In this document: one piece after another, positions 27,689-37,597 of the stretch
Numbering within the stretch: position 1 is the stretch's first letter
Layout: each line of letters begins with the position of its first letter
Origin: CAVOHU01 sp963817885
GTDB taxonomy: Bacteria > Acidobacteriota > Vicinamibacteria > Vicinamibacterales > JAKQTR01
Length of the DNA stretch: 64,000 nt
Reading direction: 5' to 3'
Assembly (NCBI GenBank): GCA_963817885.1
Contig: CAWFQE010000006.1
Coordinates: 124,001-188,000 of the forward strand
The notes under the pieces: model-generated
What the model saw: only the letters and a program-made list of their open reading frames with translations
Database searches by the model: none
Told to the model about the DNA's origin: nothing
Program-made: the position numbers and the translations under genes

Positions 27689-28671
27689 GCTTTCCGACAC
27701 ACCGCCCGCGGAGACTGCGACGCACCGATGCCCTCCGGCGCATGGTCCGGGAAACGCGCCTGAGCCCCGACAACCTGATCGAACCGTTCTTCGTCGTCTC
27801 GGGAGAGGGCGTGCGGCGGCCGATTGCCGCCATGCCCGGCTGTTTCCAGTTGAGCGTGGACGAGGTCGTGAAGGAAGTCCGCGAGGTGGCGGGCCTCGGC
27901 ATCCCGGGCGTGATCCTGTTCGGCATCCCCGACGCGAAAGATCCCCAGGGCGCGGCGGCGTACGACCCGCAGGGACCGGTCATCAGGGCGCTGACGGCGC
28001 TGCGGAAGGAATTTCCGGCGATGTCGCTGTGGGCGGACGTCTGCCTCTGCGAGTACACGGATCACGGCCACTGCGGGCCGCTGGCGCCCGGGCCGGACGG
28101 CAAGCTCGACGTGGACAACGATCGGGCCCTGCCCATCCTGGCACGCGCGGCGCTCGCCTACGCCAAGGCCGGCGCCGACGTGGTGGCGCCCTCCGACATG
28201 ATGGACGGCCGCGTGGCGGCGATCCGGCGCACGCTGGACGAGGCGGGCCGCACCGATGTCGTGATCGTCTCCTACGCCGCGAAGTACGCGTCCGGGTTCT
28301 ACGGCCCGTTCCGCGAGGCCGCCGGCTCAGCGCCCTCGTTCGGCGATCGGCGGGGCTACCAGATGGACCCGGCCAACGGCCTCGAAGCGCTGCGCGAAGT
28401 CGCCACCGACCTCGAGGAAGGCGCCGACATCGTGATGGTGAAACCGGCGATGTCGTACCTGGACGTGGTGGCCGCCGTGAAGGCCCGGTTCGGCGTCCCG
28501 CTGGCGGTCTACAACGTGTCGGGCGAGTACTCGATGATCAAGGCCGCCGCGGCCAACGGCTGGATCGACGAAGCCCGCATCATGCAGGAGACGCTGGTCG
28601 CCATGCGGCGGGCGGGCGCCGACATCATCCTGACGTATTTCGCGAGGCAAGCGGCGCGCCTGCTGGCGTAG
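27685..28671 (+). CDS. hemB: Delta-aminolevulinic acid dehydratase (porphobilinogen synthase)
   Basis: The 328-residue enzyme condenses two 5-aminolevulinates to porphobilinogen. The two Schiff-base lysines are in SYAAKYASGFYGPFR and VMVKPAMSYLD. The metal loop DVCLCEYTDHGHCG carries the Cys set of zinc-dependent HemB. RRYQMDPAN-type region appears as RGYQMDPANG. Start ATG 27685 overlaps the hemD stop. Confidence 0.96.
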   Translation: MSFPTHRPRRLRRTDALRRMVRETRLSPDNLIEPFFVVSGEGVRRPIAAMPGCFQLSVDEVVKEVREVAGLGIPGVILFGIPDAKDPQGAAAYDPQGPVIRALTALRKEFPAMSLWADVCLCEYTDHGHCGPLAPGPDGKLDVDNDRALPILARAALAYAKAGADVVAPSDMMDGRVAAIRRTLDEAGRTDVVIVSYAAKYASGFYGPFREAAGSAPSFGDRRGYQMDPANGLEALREVATDLEEGADIVMVKPAMSYLDVVAAVKARFGVPLAVYNVSGEYSMIKAAAANGWIDEARIMQETLVAMRRAGADIILTYFARQAARLLA

Positions 28672-28699
28672 CGCCGTCTCGGGCCGAGGAGGCATGAGC

Positions 28700-29818
28700 G
28701 TGGTCAGTTCGTCACAAGCGGGCACCTCCGTCGATCCACTCTTCCTGCGGGCGTGCCGCCAGGAACCCGTCGAGCGGACGCCCATCTGGATCATGCGGCA
28801 GGCGGGCCGCTATCTGCCTGAGTATCGCGAGGTCCGCCAGCGGTACGACTTCCTGACGACGTGCCGGACGCCCGAGCTCGCCTGCGAGCTGACCTTGCAG
28901 CCGATTCGGCGGCTGGGCGTCGACGCCGCCATCATCTTCTCCGACATCCTCGTGCCGCTCCAGGGGATGGGCGTCGACGTCGAGTTCACGCCCGGGCCGC
29001 ACATCCGGCACCCGCTGCGATCCCGGGCGGAGGTGGAAGCGGTGCGGGTTCCCGATCCGCACGAGTCGATGTCGTATGTCCTCGAGGCCCTCACGCAGGT
29101 CAGGCACGAGCTTCCGCGCGAGGTCGCGCTGATCGGATTTGCCGGGGCACCCTTCACCATGGCCACCTACCTGGTGGAGGGCGGCGGATCGAAATCCTTC
29201 GCCGCCCTGAAATCCATGCTCTGGAACGACCCCGACACGGCGCACCTGCTGCTCGCCCGCTGCGCCGACACGGTGGCGCGGTACCTGGCCGCTCAAATCG
29301 AGGCAGGCGCGCAGGCCGTGATGCTGTTCGACACGTGGGCGGGCATCCTGTCGCCGGCCGATCACGCCGTGTTCGCCGCCGCCTACGCCAAACGCGTCTT
29401 CGAACAGGTCGCCTCCGCCGGAGACGGGCGCCTTCATCACCCGCCGCGCATCTACTACGCGGGTGATGCCGGCGGCAGCCTCGAAGACTGCCGTGGCATT
29501 GGCGCGGATGTCATCGGCCTCGACTGGCGGCTGGGCCTCTCGACGGCCCGGACGCGCCTCGGCCCCCACCTGGCGGTACAGGGCAATCTCGATCCGACGA
29601 CGCTGCTCGGGCCCCCGGCGCTCATCCGGGAGCGCGCCGCCGCGGTCCTGCACGACGCCGGGCTCGCGCGGACCTCAACCAGGCTCGAATCGCGCGTCAC
29701 CGCGGCCCCGGGCCATATTTTCAACCTGGGGCACGGCATTCTGCCGGAGACGCCGGCCGATCACGCGCGGATTCTCGTAGAGGCCGTTCAGGAACTCTCG
29801 GCGGGAAGGATGGCATGA
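28700..29818 (+). CDS. hemE: Uroporphyrinogen decarboxylase
   Basis: About 372 residues. It decarboxylates uroporphyrinogen III to coproporphyrinogen III without cofactor. Signatures: PIWIMRQAGRYLPEYREVR (substrate-binding Arg), FSDILVPLQGMG, GFAGAPFTMATYLVEGGG, FDTWAG, GLDWRLGL and NLGHGILPETP. Two starts are possible: ATG 28694 lies one base after GAGGAGG, GTG 28700 seven bases after it, so I prefer GTG 28700. The stop overlaps the hemN ATG (29815-29818). Confidence 0.95.
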   Translation: MVSSSQAGTSVDPLFLRACRQEPVERTPIWIMRQAGRYLPEYREVRQRYDFLTTCRTPELACELTLQPIRRLGVDAAIIFSDILVPLQGMGVDVEFTPGPHIRHPLRSRAEVEAVRVPDPHESMSYVLEALTQVRHELPREVALIGFAGAPFTMATYLVEGGGSKSFAALKSMLWNDPDTAHLLLARCADTVARYLAAQIEAGAQAVMLFDTWAGILSPADHAVFAAAYAKRVFEQVASAGDGRLHHPPRIYYAGDAGGSLEDCRGIGADVIGLDWRLGLSTARTRLGPHLAVQGNLDPTTLLGPPALIRERAAAVLHDAGLARTSTRLESRVTAAPGHIFNLGHGILPETPADHARILVEAVQELSAGRMA

Positions 29819-31240
29819 CGATGGACAGCACGAGCGGCCTTCAGCCGGAAGGCGCGATTGACCACCGGGCGATCACGGCGGAGTTGCTGGCAAAGTACGA
29901 TCGCCCCGGCCCCCGGTACACGTCGTACCCGACCGCGGTGGAATTCAGCAACGCGTTCGGCGACGCCGAGTACCCGCAGCCATCTGGCGCGCGCCGCGGC
30001 GATGCCCGACGCCCCGCTGTCGCTCTACGTGCACCTGCCCTTCTGCGAAGAGCGCTGCACCTTCTGCGGCTGCATGGTGATCATCACGCAGAAGCGGGAA
30101 GTGGCCGCCCGCTACCTCGAATACCTGTATCGCGAGATCGGCATGCTGGCCGCCGCGCTCGGCGGCCGTCACCGGCTCGCCCAGTTTCACTGGGGCGGCG
30201 GCACCCCGACCTACCTCGCGCCTGATCAGATCACGGCGCTCCAGCGCGAGGTCCTGCGCTACTTCACCATCGATCCGGGCGCCGAGGTGGCGATCGAAGT
30301 CGATCCCCGCGTGACCACCAACGAGCAGCTCGACACGCTCCGCGCGCTCGGGTTCAACCGCCTCTCGATGGGCATCCAGGACTTCACGCCCGAGGTGCAG
30401 GTGGCGGTCAACCGGGTGCAGCCCGAAGCGGAAACCCGCGAGCTCTACAAGCAGGCAAGGGCGGCGGGGTTCTCGTCGATCAACTTCGATCTGATCTACG
30501 GGCTTCCGCTCCAGACGACGCCGTCCTTCTCGCGCACGCTGGATGCGGTGATCGACATGCGCCCTGACCGGGTCGCCGTGTACTCGTTCGCGCATGTGCC
30601 GTGGGTCCGCGGCAACCAGAAGCGGATTCACCCCGAGGAGCTGCCGAGCCCTGCGCAGAAGATCGAGCTGTTCGCCGAGGCGCGCGCCAGATTCCTCGAG
30701 GCCGGCTACGAGCAGATCGGCATGGACCACTTCGCGGTCCCGGACGACGAGCTGGCCAGGGCGGCGGCATCAGGCACGCTGCACCGCAATTTCATGGGGT
30801 ATACGACCAAGCCGGCATCCGACATGCTGGGGCTCGGCGTGTCGGCGATTGGCGACGTGCAGGGCGCCTTCGCGCAGAACGTCAAGAAGCTGAGCACCTA
30901 CTACTCGGCGATCGACGCCGGCCGGTTCCCGATCGAGCGGGGCTTCGTCCTCGACCCGGACGACTCGGTGCGCCGCTACGTCATCACGAACCTGATGTGC
31001 AACCTGAGAGTCTCGCTCCGCGAAGTCGAGCAGCGGTTCGGTGTGACGTTCGATGAGTATTTCGGGCGGGAACTCGGAGAGTTGCGCGAGGGCCCCGTCG
31101 TGCACGGGTTCGTCGAGATCGATCCGGAGTCCATCCGGGTGACGCCTCGCGGCCGCCTCTTCGTGCGCAATGTCTGCATGGTGTTCGACCGTTACCTCCG
31201 GACCAAGACGACCACTCCGATCTTCTCGCGAACCGTATGA
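29815..31240 (+). CDS. hemN: Oxygen-independent coproporphyrinogen III oxidase (apparent +1 frameshift)
   Basis: A radical-SAM enzyme of about 474 residues converting coproporphyrinogen III to protoporphyrinogen IX without oxygen. The first 50 residues contain the HemN-specific PGPRYTSYPTAVEF. After a break at about 29973-29975 (CCC for CC), the second frame gives LYVHLPFCEERCTFCGC with the CxxxCxxC cluster ligands, HWGGGTPTYL, SMGIQDF, FDLIYGLPLQT and GYTTKPASDMLGLG. Removing one C restores a continuous HemN. The HemN N-terminus and C-terminal domain distinguish it from HemW. Confidence 0.93.
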
Positions 31241-31249
31241 GGGACGATC

Positions 31250-32246
31250 ATGGCCACCGACTCCGAACGGGTAGGCGTCGTGCTCACCAACCTCGGAGGC
31301 CCTGTCACGCTGGACGACGTTGAGCCGTTCCTGGTCAACCTCTTTTCGGACAGGGACATCATCAGCCTGCCTCTCGGGGCTGCCTTCCAGCCGCTGCTGG
31401 CGCGCGCCATTGCGAAGTTCCGGGCGCCGATGGTCAGGAAGCGCTACGCCGGCATGGGCGGAGGCTCGCCGCAACTGAAGCTGACGACCAGCCAGGCGCA
31501 GGCGCTCGAGATTCGGCTCAATCGCCTGCAGCCGAGGTTCAGGACCCTGGTCGCGATGCGTTACTGGCGGCCGCAGATCGAAGAGGCGCTCGAGGAGCTG
31601 GAGCTCGAAGGCATCAGCCGCATGGTGCTGCTGACGCTTTACCCGCAGTATTCGACGGCGACAACCGGGTCGATGGATCGCGAGGTCGAGCGGGTGCTCG
31701 CGCAGCCGCGGTGGAAGGGGAGGTTCCGCATGACCTCCGTCAGGACGTACGCCGATGAGCCGACGTACCTGGAGGCGCTTGCGGATACCGTGCGGCGCTC
31801 GCTCGACCTGTTTCCCGCCGAACGGCGCGACCGTGTCGTGCTGCTCTTCAGCGCCCATGCGCTCCCGCTCGACATCGTCAATCGGGGGGATCCGGTACGT
31901 GGGTGAGATCGAAGCCACTCGCCAGGGCGTGATGGCGAAGCTGGCGGTGCCCAACCGGCACATGCTGTCGTACCAGTCGCGCACCTCGTTCATCAAGTGG
32001 ACCGGTCCCGGCACCGACGCCGTGCTGGCGGAGCTCGCCCGGGAAGGCGTGACCGACGTGCTCGCCATCCCCGTCTCGTTCGTGTCGGATCACATCGAGA
32101 CCCTCTACGACCTCGACCAGCTGTATCCACAGCAGGCCCGCGAGCTGGGAATCACCTTCAGGCGGGCCGAAGCGCTCAACGCCCATCCGCGGTTCATCGA
32201 GGCGCTGGCGAACGTGGTCGAGCGGCATCTCGAAATGGCGTCATGA
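31250..32246 (+). CDS. hemH: Ferrochelatase (apparent +1 frameshift)
   Basis: About 331 residues. It inserts Fe2+ into protoporphyrin IX. N-terminal frame: VLTNLGGPVTLDDVEPFL, AGMGGGSPQ, YPQYSTATTGS and the catalytic-His block LLFSAHALPLDIV. After the break at 31892-31895 the second frame gives YVGEIEATRQGV, YQSRTSFIKWTGPGT and VSFVSDHIETLYDLD. Deleting one G restores DP-YVGE. No C-terminal membrane anchor. ATG 31250 follows hemN by 9 bases; its stop overlaps the hemG ATG. Confidence 0.94.
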
Positions 32247-33626
32247 CTCGGGTGGCCATCATCGGCGGAGGCATTTCCGGCCTGTCCATCGCCCACGCGC
32301 TCTCTGCGCGAGGCGCGGCCGAGAGGGGCGTCGAGATCGTCGTGCTCGAGGCGGCGGGCCGGGCCGGCGGCAACATCCGGAGCGAGAGGATGGACGGGTT
32401 CCTGTGCGAATGGGGACCGAACGGATTCCTGGACAACGCCCCGGCGACGCTCGAGCTGGTGCGGGAACTCGGAATCCAGGATCGCGTGCATCCGAGCGAC
32501 GAGCGGGCGGGCAAGCGGTTCATCTACAGGCGTGGACGGCTCCACCAGCTGCCGGCAGGGCCGGCGTCGTTCCTGGGAAGCGGGCTGCTCTCGTGGCGCG
32601 GCAAGCTGCGGATCGCCGGTGAGGTGTGGGCCGCGGCGAGACCGGACGGGGACGAGACGATTCACGGGTTCGCGTCGCGCCGCATCGGCCGGGAGGCGGC
32701 CGACATCCTGATCGATGCCATGGTGTCGGGCGTCTTCGGCGGCGACGCGCGCCAGCTGTCGCTGCGGGCGTGCTTCCCCAAGATGTGGGAGATGGAGACC
32801 GAGCACGGCGGCCTGTTCCGCGCCCTGATCGCCCGCCGCCGGGCGCGCCGGGCGCCGGGCGGTCCGATCGGATCGCCGATGGGGCGCCTGACGTCATTCC
32901 GCGAGGGCACCGTCGAGATCATCGACGCGCTGGCGCGCCGCCTCGATGGTGCGCTGCGCCTCGGCACGCCGGTCGGGCAGATCACCCGGGGCGATCGCTA
33001 TCGCGTGCAGCCGGCCGGCGGAGGAGACGCCATCGACGCGGATGCGGTGGTGCTGGCCGGAGGCGCGGCGTCGAGCGCAGAGATCGTCGCGTCACTCGAT
33101 GGCGACCTGGCCGGCGACCTCGCCGGGATCGCCTCGGCGCCGCTCGTCGTGGTGTGCCTGGGATTCGATGAGGCGCTCCTGCCGCGTCCGCTCGACGGGT
33201 TCGGCTTTCTCGTCCCGAGGGGAGAGGGCCAGCGCGTGCTCGGCGTCCTGTGGGACTCGAGCATCTACCCGGGGCGCGCGCCCGAGGGAGCGGTGCTCGT
33301 TCGAGCGATGCTCGGCGGCGGCCACGATCCCTCGGCCATCGATCTGTCGGACGACGAGCTGGTGGCGTCCGTCCGGCGATCCCTCTCGGACACGATGGGG
33401 ATCGAGGCCGCCCCGGCGATTCGTGCGAGTGTTCAAGCACCCGCTCGGCATTCCGCAGTACACGGTCGGACACCTGGATCGGCTGGCCCGGATCGAGTCC
33501 CGCCTTGCGCGGTACCCCGGCCTGGCCATCGCGGGCAACTCCTACCGCGGTGTCGCGATCAACAACTGCATTGCGGAGTCTGGCCCGATCGCGGAGCGCG
33601 TGCTCGCCGCGATCGGCGGCCGCTGA
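32243..33626 (+). CDS. hemG: Protoporphyrinogen oxidase, HemY/PgoX type (apparent +1 frameshift)
   Basis: About 460 residues, an FAD-dependent oxidase of the HemY type that aromatises protoporphyrinogen IX using oxygen. The dinucleotide-binding VAIIGGGISGLSIAHAL and LEAAGRAGGNIRSE are at the N-terminus; SGVFGGDARQLSLRACFPKM and LTSFREGTVEIIDALA follow. The break is at 33419-33421, after which VRVFKHPLGIPQY, GLAIAGNSYRGVAINNCI and the C-terminus are in the next frame. Removing one A repairs it. Last gene of the hem operon; ATGA overlap with hemH. The symbol is used as in PgoX-type annotation (hemY is a synonym); it is not the flavodoxin-like E. coli HemG. Confidence 0.93.
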
Positions 33627-33696
33627 CCAGGCGCGCAGTCCCTTCTGAGTATCGTGTCTGGCCGGTGAATTCGCGGGCCGCACGGCGCGAGATCGT

Positions 33697-34585
33697 TCAG
33701 TCCGCGACATCCTCGATCCGGCGCGGCCAGTCGGACCCGAGCAGCCTCGACATCGCGCGATCGGCGAGCAGCCTGCCGCCGGTCTGGCACCGGGCGCAGT
33801 AGTTCGCCTCGTTCTCGGCATACACGATGCGCTGAACCGGCGCGCCGCAGTCGGGACACGGCTTCCCGAAGCGCCCGTGGACCGCCATCTCGGGGCGGAA
33901 CGCCGTCACCTTCTCGGGGAACTCGTCACCGGCCTGGGCCCGCAGCCGATCGGTCCACGTTCTGAGGACAACGCCAATCGACTCGTGGAGGCGCGCCACC
34001 TCGTCTGTCGCGCAGATGGCGGGTCAGCTGGAGCGGCGACAGCCGCGAGGCGTGGAGGATTTCGTCCGAGTACGCGTTGCCAATCCCGCTGAACAGGCGC
34101 GGGTCGGTCAACGCGCGCTTCAGGGTGTGGTTCTCGGAGAGGAGCGTCGCGCGAAACTCGTCGAGCGTCGCCTGGAGGACATCGAGGCCGCCCCTGTCCA
34201 GCGCCGCCAGGCCGGCGCGCCCGGCCACGAGGTGCAGTGACGCCCGACGCTTGCTGCCGGCCTCGGTGAGCGTCAGCGTCCCGGATGGAAAGTCGAACGC
34301 CGCCAGATCCTGGCGCCGCGACAACGCCGCTCCGGCTGCCTTCCAGTGCAGCCTCCCCGCGATCATGAGGTGCACGACCAGGTGCAGATCGCTTTCGAGC
34401 GACAGCACGATCCGCTTGCCGACCAGGCCAACCTCCTCGACGGCCCGGTCCCGCACGGCATCGATTGGCGGATCGACGGTGCGAAGCAGGAACGGATTGC
34501 CGAGGCGCACGCCTTTCAGCCGCGTCCCCACGATGCGGCGCTGAAGTGCCTCGACGTAGATCGTGAGGTCAGGCAGCTCGGGCAT
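33697..34585 (-). CDS. Fpg/Nei-family DNA glycosylase (apparent +1 frameshift)
   Basis: About 295 residues in two frames. The N-terminus MPELPDLTIYVEAL has the Pro2-Glu3 catalytic start of bifunctional Fpg/Nei enzymes. SENHTLKRALTDPRLFSGIGNAYSDEIL is the helix-two-turn-helix lesion site. After the break at about 34004-34008 come LHESIGVVLRTWTDRL and the zinc finger CPDCGAPVQRIVYAENEANYCARC. It excises oxidised bases in base-excision repair. Which of Fpg or Nei is not decided. It is followed on the same strand by nothing; upstream (minus strand) is the DUF3516 helicase, 52 bases away, probably the same transcript. Confidence 0.88.
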
Positions 34586-34637
34586 GAGGATGCCATCGTA
34601 GCTCAGCTCGGACGGCGCGACGGGTCCCTGGTGCGTC

Positions 34638-37202
34638 TCAGACCAGGCTGGCCAGCCGCTGGAGCCTGATCACCGGCCGATTCGCCTCGCGAGAGGCGGC
34701 CAGGTCCACCTCGAATTCTGCGACCCAGTCATTGTTCATCTCGGGATCGACCAGCACCTGTTCCACGCGCCAGCGCCGCTCGTCCGCGGCTGTCGAGACG
34801 TGCGTGTGCCGGAGATTGCGGGCTTCGGGATCCAGCCGCAGGCGCTCGTGCCCGGTGCGATAGGCCTCGAAGGCGGGTTGCAGCCGCTCCGGCGTCCAGG
34901 CCTGATCCGCTTCGTCGGCGGGATGGTCCAGGACCGCCAGCGCTGCGGCGGAGTCTCCGATGGACCACGCCCGCAGGAACGTGAACACGCGCGTCCGGAT
35001 GGCGGCGGTGAACCGCTTCGTGTCGCGCGTGACGTCCGGCGCCTCTTCTTTCGCCCCCGGGGGCCGCAAATCCTGGCCGCGCGGGGCCGCAGGCCCGAAC
35101 CGCTGATAGTCGGGGTCCTTCATCCGTTCCCACTCGTCGGCCAGGCTCGAGTCGACGTTGCGAAGGAGGATGTGCAGGTACTCTTCCATCTCGAGGACCT
35201 GGTCGGTCTTGACCAGATCGGGCACCGTCTGGCTGAGCACCTTGTAGACGCTGCTCAGGTGGCGCAGCAGCAGGCCCTCGGATCGCTGGATCTCGTAATC
35301 CATCACGTACTCGGCGAACGAACGGAACTGCTCGAACATCTCCCGCGCGATCGACTTGGGGCGGATGTTCTCCTCGCCCACCCACGGATGCCGCTCGGCG
35401 AACGCGTTGAAGGTCGTGTACACGAAGTCGCTGAGCGGCTTTGGATACTCCAGCTTCTCGAGCTCCTCCATCCGCTGCTCGTACTCGACGCCCTCGGCCT
35501 TCATCCTGGCCACGGCCTCGTCCTTGATCCGGTCGAGCTGGCGCCGCAGGATGATCTCCGGATTCTCGAGGATCGACTCGACCAGTGTCAGCAGGTCCAG
35601 CGCGTAATCCGGCGACTCCGGATCGAGCAGCGGAATCGTCTCGAGCACGTAGAGCGACAGGGTCTGGTCCATCGAGAAGTCGTCCTGCAGGTCGACGTTG
35701 ACCCGCAGGGTGGACCCCTCTTCGGTTCTCGGCACGATCTCGACGATGTGACGCGCCAGTAGCGCCCGGAACAGCTGCCAGGCCCGGCGGAAGTGCGCCT
35801 TCCTGGCGCCCTCGGGCTCGTGACAGTCGCGAACGAGCTGTCGCATCGCGCGGCATCCGTCGCCGCGCCTGCTGAGCACGTTGAGCAGCATGCCGTGCGA
35901 CACCTGGAAGTGCGAGGTCAGTTGTTCCGGCTGCGATCCGATGAGCCGCTTGAAGGTGCCGAGATCCCAGTTGACGAAATTATGCTCGGGCGGCCTGCGC
36001 CTGGTGACCTTCTTGCCGTCGCGCGCCGCCTTCTCGCCGAGCTTGATGTTCTCGATGACATGTTCCGGCGCCTGCACGACCACATAGCCGCGGGTGTCGA
36101 AGCCCTTCCTGCCGGCCCGGCCGGCGATCTGGTGGAAGTCGCGGGCGCTCAGGTGGGCCGTCTTCCGCCCGTCGAACTTGCAGAGGCGCGTGAAGAGCAC
36201 GGTGCGGATCGGTACGTTGATGCCCACGCCGAGCGTGTCCGTGCCGCAGATGATCTTGAGGAGCCCCTGCTGAGCGAGCTGTTCGACCAGCACGCGGTAC
36301 TTGGGCAGCAACCCGGCATGGTGCAGGCCGATGCCGTGCTTCAGCCACTTGCGGATCTCGGATCCGTACGGGCTGGTGAACTCGAAATCGGCGACGGCCT
36401 CGGCCAGGACCGCCTTTTCTTCGCGCGTGCAGACCTTGAGGCTGGTGAAGTCCTGCGCGCTGCTCGCCGCGTCCGCCTGCGTGAAATGCACCACGTAAAC
36501 GGGCGTCTTGCCCTCGTCTGCGAGCTTTTCGATCGTGTGCGCGAGCGGGATTTCCGCGTACGCGAAGTCGAGCGGCACCGGCCGGTCCACCGATTTCACG
36601 CTGACGGTCGGCTTCCCGTTGAGCGCGGTCAGGGCGGTTTCGAAGAAGCTCGTGTCGCCGAGCGTCGCCGACATCAGCAGGAACCGGGTCTGCCTCAGCG
36701 TGAGCAGGGGCGTCTGCCACGCCACACCGCGATCGCGGTCCGCATACCAGTGGAACTCGTCCATCACCACGTTGTCGATCCACGCGTCGGCGCCTTCGCG
36801 CAACGCGATGTTGCCCAGCACCTCGGCCGTGCAGCAGAGGATGGGCGCATCCCGGTTGACGCTGGCGTCGCCGGTCGACAGGCCAACCCGCTCAGGGCCG
36901 AACTCGCGGCAAAGGGCCATCCACTTCTCGTTGACAAGCGCCTTGATGGGACAGGTGTAGACGGCACGCTCGTTCCGCGCGATCGAGGCAAACAGCATCG
37001 CCGACGCCACCAGCGACTTGCCCGAGCCGGTCGGCGTGTTCAGGATGACGTTCTTGTCCTGGAACAGTTCGAGGACGGCCTCGTCCTGCGCCGGGTACAG
37101 CGTCAGCCCCTTCCCGGCCGTGTAGTCGAGGAATCGCCCCAGCAGGTCGTCGGCAGACGGGTCGTCGTGATCCGGAAGGAAGGCGCTCAGGTGTGCGGAC
37201 AT
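34638..37202 (-). CDS. DEAD/DEAH-box helicase with C-terminal DUF3516 domain
   Basis: The 854-residue protein has an SF2 core: Walker A TPTGSGKS (56-63), DEFH box (148-151, VVMDEFHWYADRD), SATLGD motif III, GLHHAGLLPKYR and motif VI FHQIAGRAGRKG. The region from about residue 450 is a long helical DUF3516-type domain with LLRHLSSVYKVLSQTVPD near 645, and a SnoaL-like C-terminal part (AAALAVLDHP onward). The architecture resembles Ski2-like helicases, so RNA or DNA processing is possible. ATG 37202 fits the domain; the open frame further upstream is basic low-complexity. It precedes the DNA glycosylase. Confidence 0.85.
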   Translation of the reverse strand: MSAHLSAFLPDHDDPSADDLLGRFLDYTAGKGLTLYPAQDEAVLELFQDKNVILNTPTGSGKSLVASAMLFASIARNERAVYTCPIKALVNEKWMALCREFGPERVGLSTGDASVNRDAPILCCTAEVLGNIALREGADAWIDNVVMDEFHWYADRDRGVAWQTPLLTLRQTRFLLMSATLGDTSFFETALTALNGKPTVSVKSVDRPVPLDFAYAEIPLAHTIEKLADEGKTPVYVVHFTQADAASSAQDFTSLKVCTREEKAVLAEAVADFEFTSPYGSEIRKWLKHGIGLHHAGLLPKYRVLVEQLAQQGLLKIICGTDTLGVGINVPIRTVLFTRLCKFDGRKTAHLSARDFHQIAGRAGRKGFDTRGYVVVQAPEHVIENIKLGEKAARDGKKVTRRRPPEHNFVNWDLGTFKRLIGSQPEQLTSHFQVSHGMLLNVLSRRGDGCRAMRQLVRDCHEPEGARKAHFRRAWQLFRALLARHIVEIVPRTEEGSTLRVNVDLQDDFSMDQTLSLYVLETIPLLDPESPDYALDLLTLVESILENPEIILRRQLDRIKDEAVARMKAEGVEYEQRMEELEKLEYPKPLSDFVYTTFNAFAERHPWVGEENIRPKSIAREMFEQFRSFAEYVMDYEIQRSEGLLLRHLSSVYKVLSQTVPDLVKTDQVLEMEEYLHILLRNVDSSLADEWERMKDPDYQRFGPAAPRGQDLRPPGAKEEAPDVTRDTKRFTAAIRTRVFTFLRAWSIGDSAAALAVLDHPADEADQAWTPERLQPAFEAYRTGHERLRLDPEARNLRHTHVSTAADERRWRVEQVLVDPEMNNDWVAEFEVDLAASREANRPVIRLQRLASLV

Positions 37203-37597
37203 TACCCGCAGTTGTACCCCGAAACCTTCGACGAGGGACAGATCACTCCGCCGGCCTGCACACGGCCGCGCACGTGCCCGGCTACGGGAGCACGCCCGAA
37301 AGGCCCAGGATCCTGCCGTTTTCTGGGCAGTGGCGGACGGCAACCGGCTTGCAAGGGTCAGGTTCCGGAGCCCGCCCCCCGGTGTCTTTGCGCGCCAGGG
37401 TGGCGCGCGGGTGAGCGTCCTGCGGGCGTCGGGCGGCCAGGCTGTGACCTCTGGAGGGGGCTCGCGGTCTAACCGAAAGGGGGCCGGGATTCCCCGAACC
37501 CCTGCGGCGTCCGCAAGGCCGGATGCGGACAGCACACGTAACCCGGGTCGACCCGAAGTCGGGCGGGCCCGACACTCGACGCGAGAGGTCAGGTATC
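37203..37597. other. Intergenic region of about 395 bases with hairpins
   Basis: It lies between divergent genes. It holds a perfect 8-base stem GCGCGCCA-GGG-TGGCGCGC (37390-37408) and a 7-base inverted repeat GTCCGCA / TGCGGAC (37509-37530). No promoter hexamers can be assigned with confidence. Confidence 0.45.

Noticed and set aside
29815..31240. Identity as HemW (heme chaperone) instead of HemN
   Set aside because: The N-terminal PRYTSYPTA block, the CxxxCxxCxC pattern and the position in the hem operon fit HemN.
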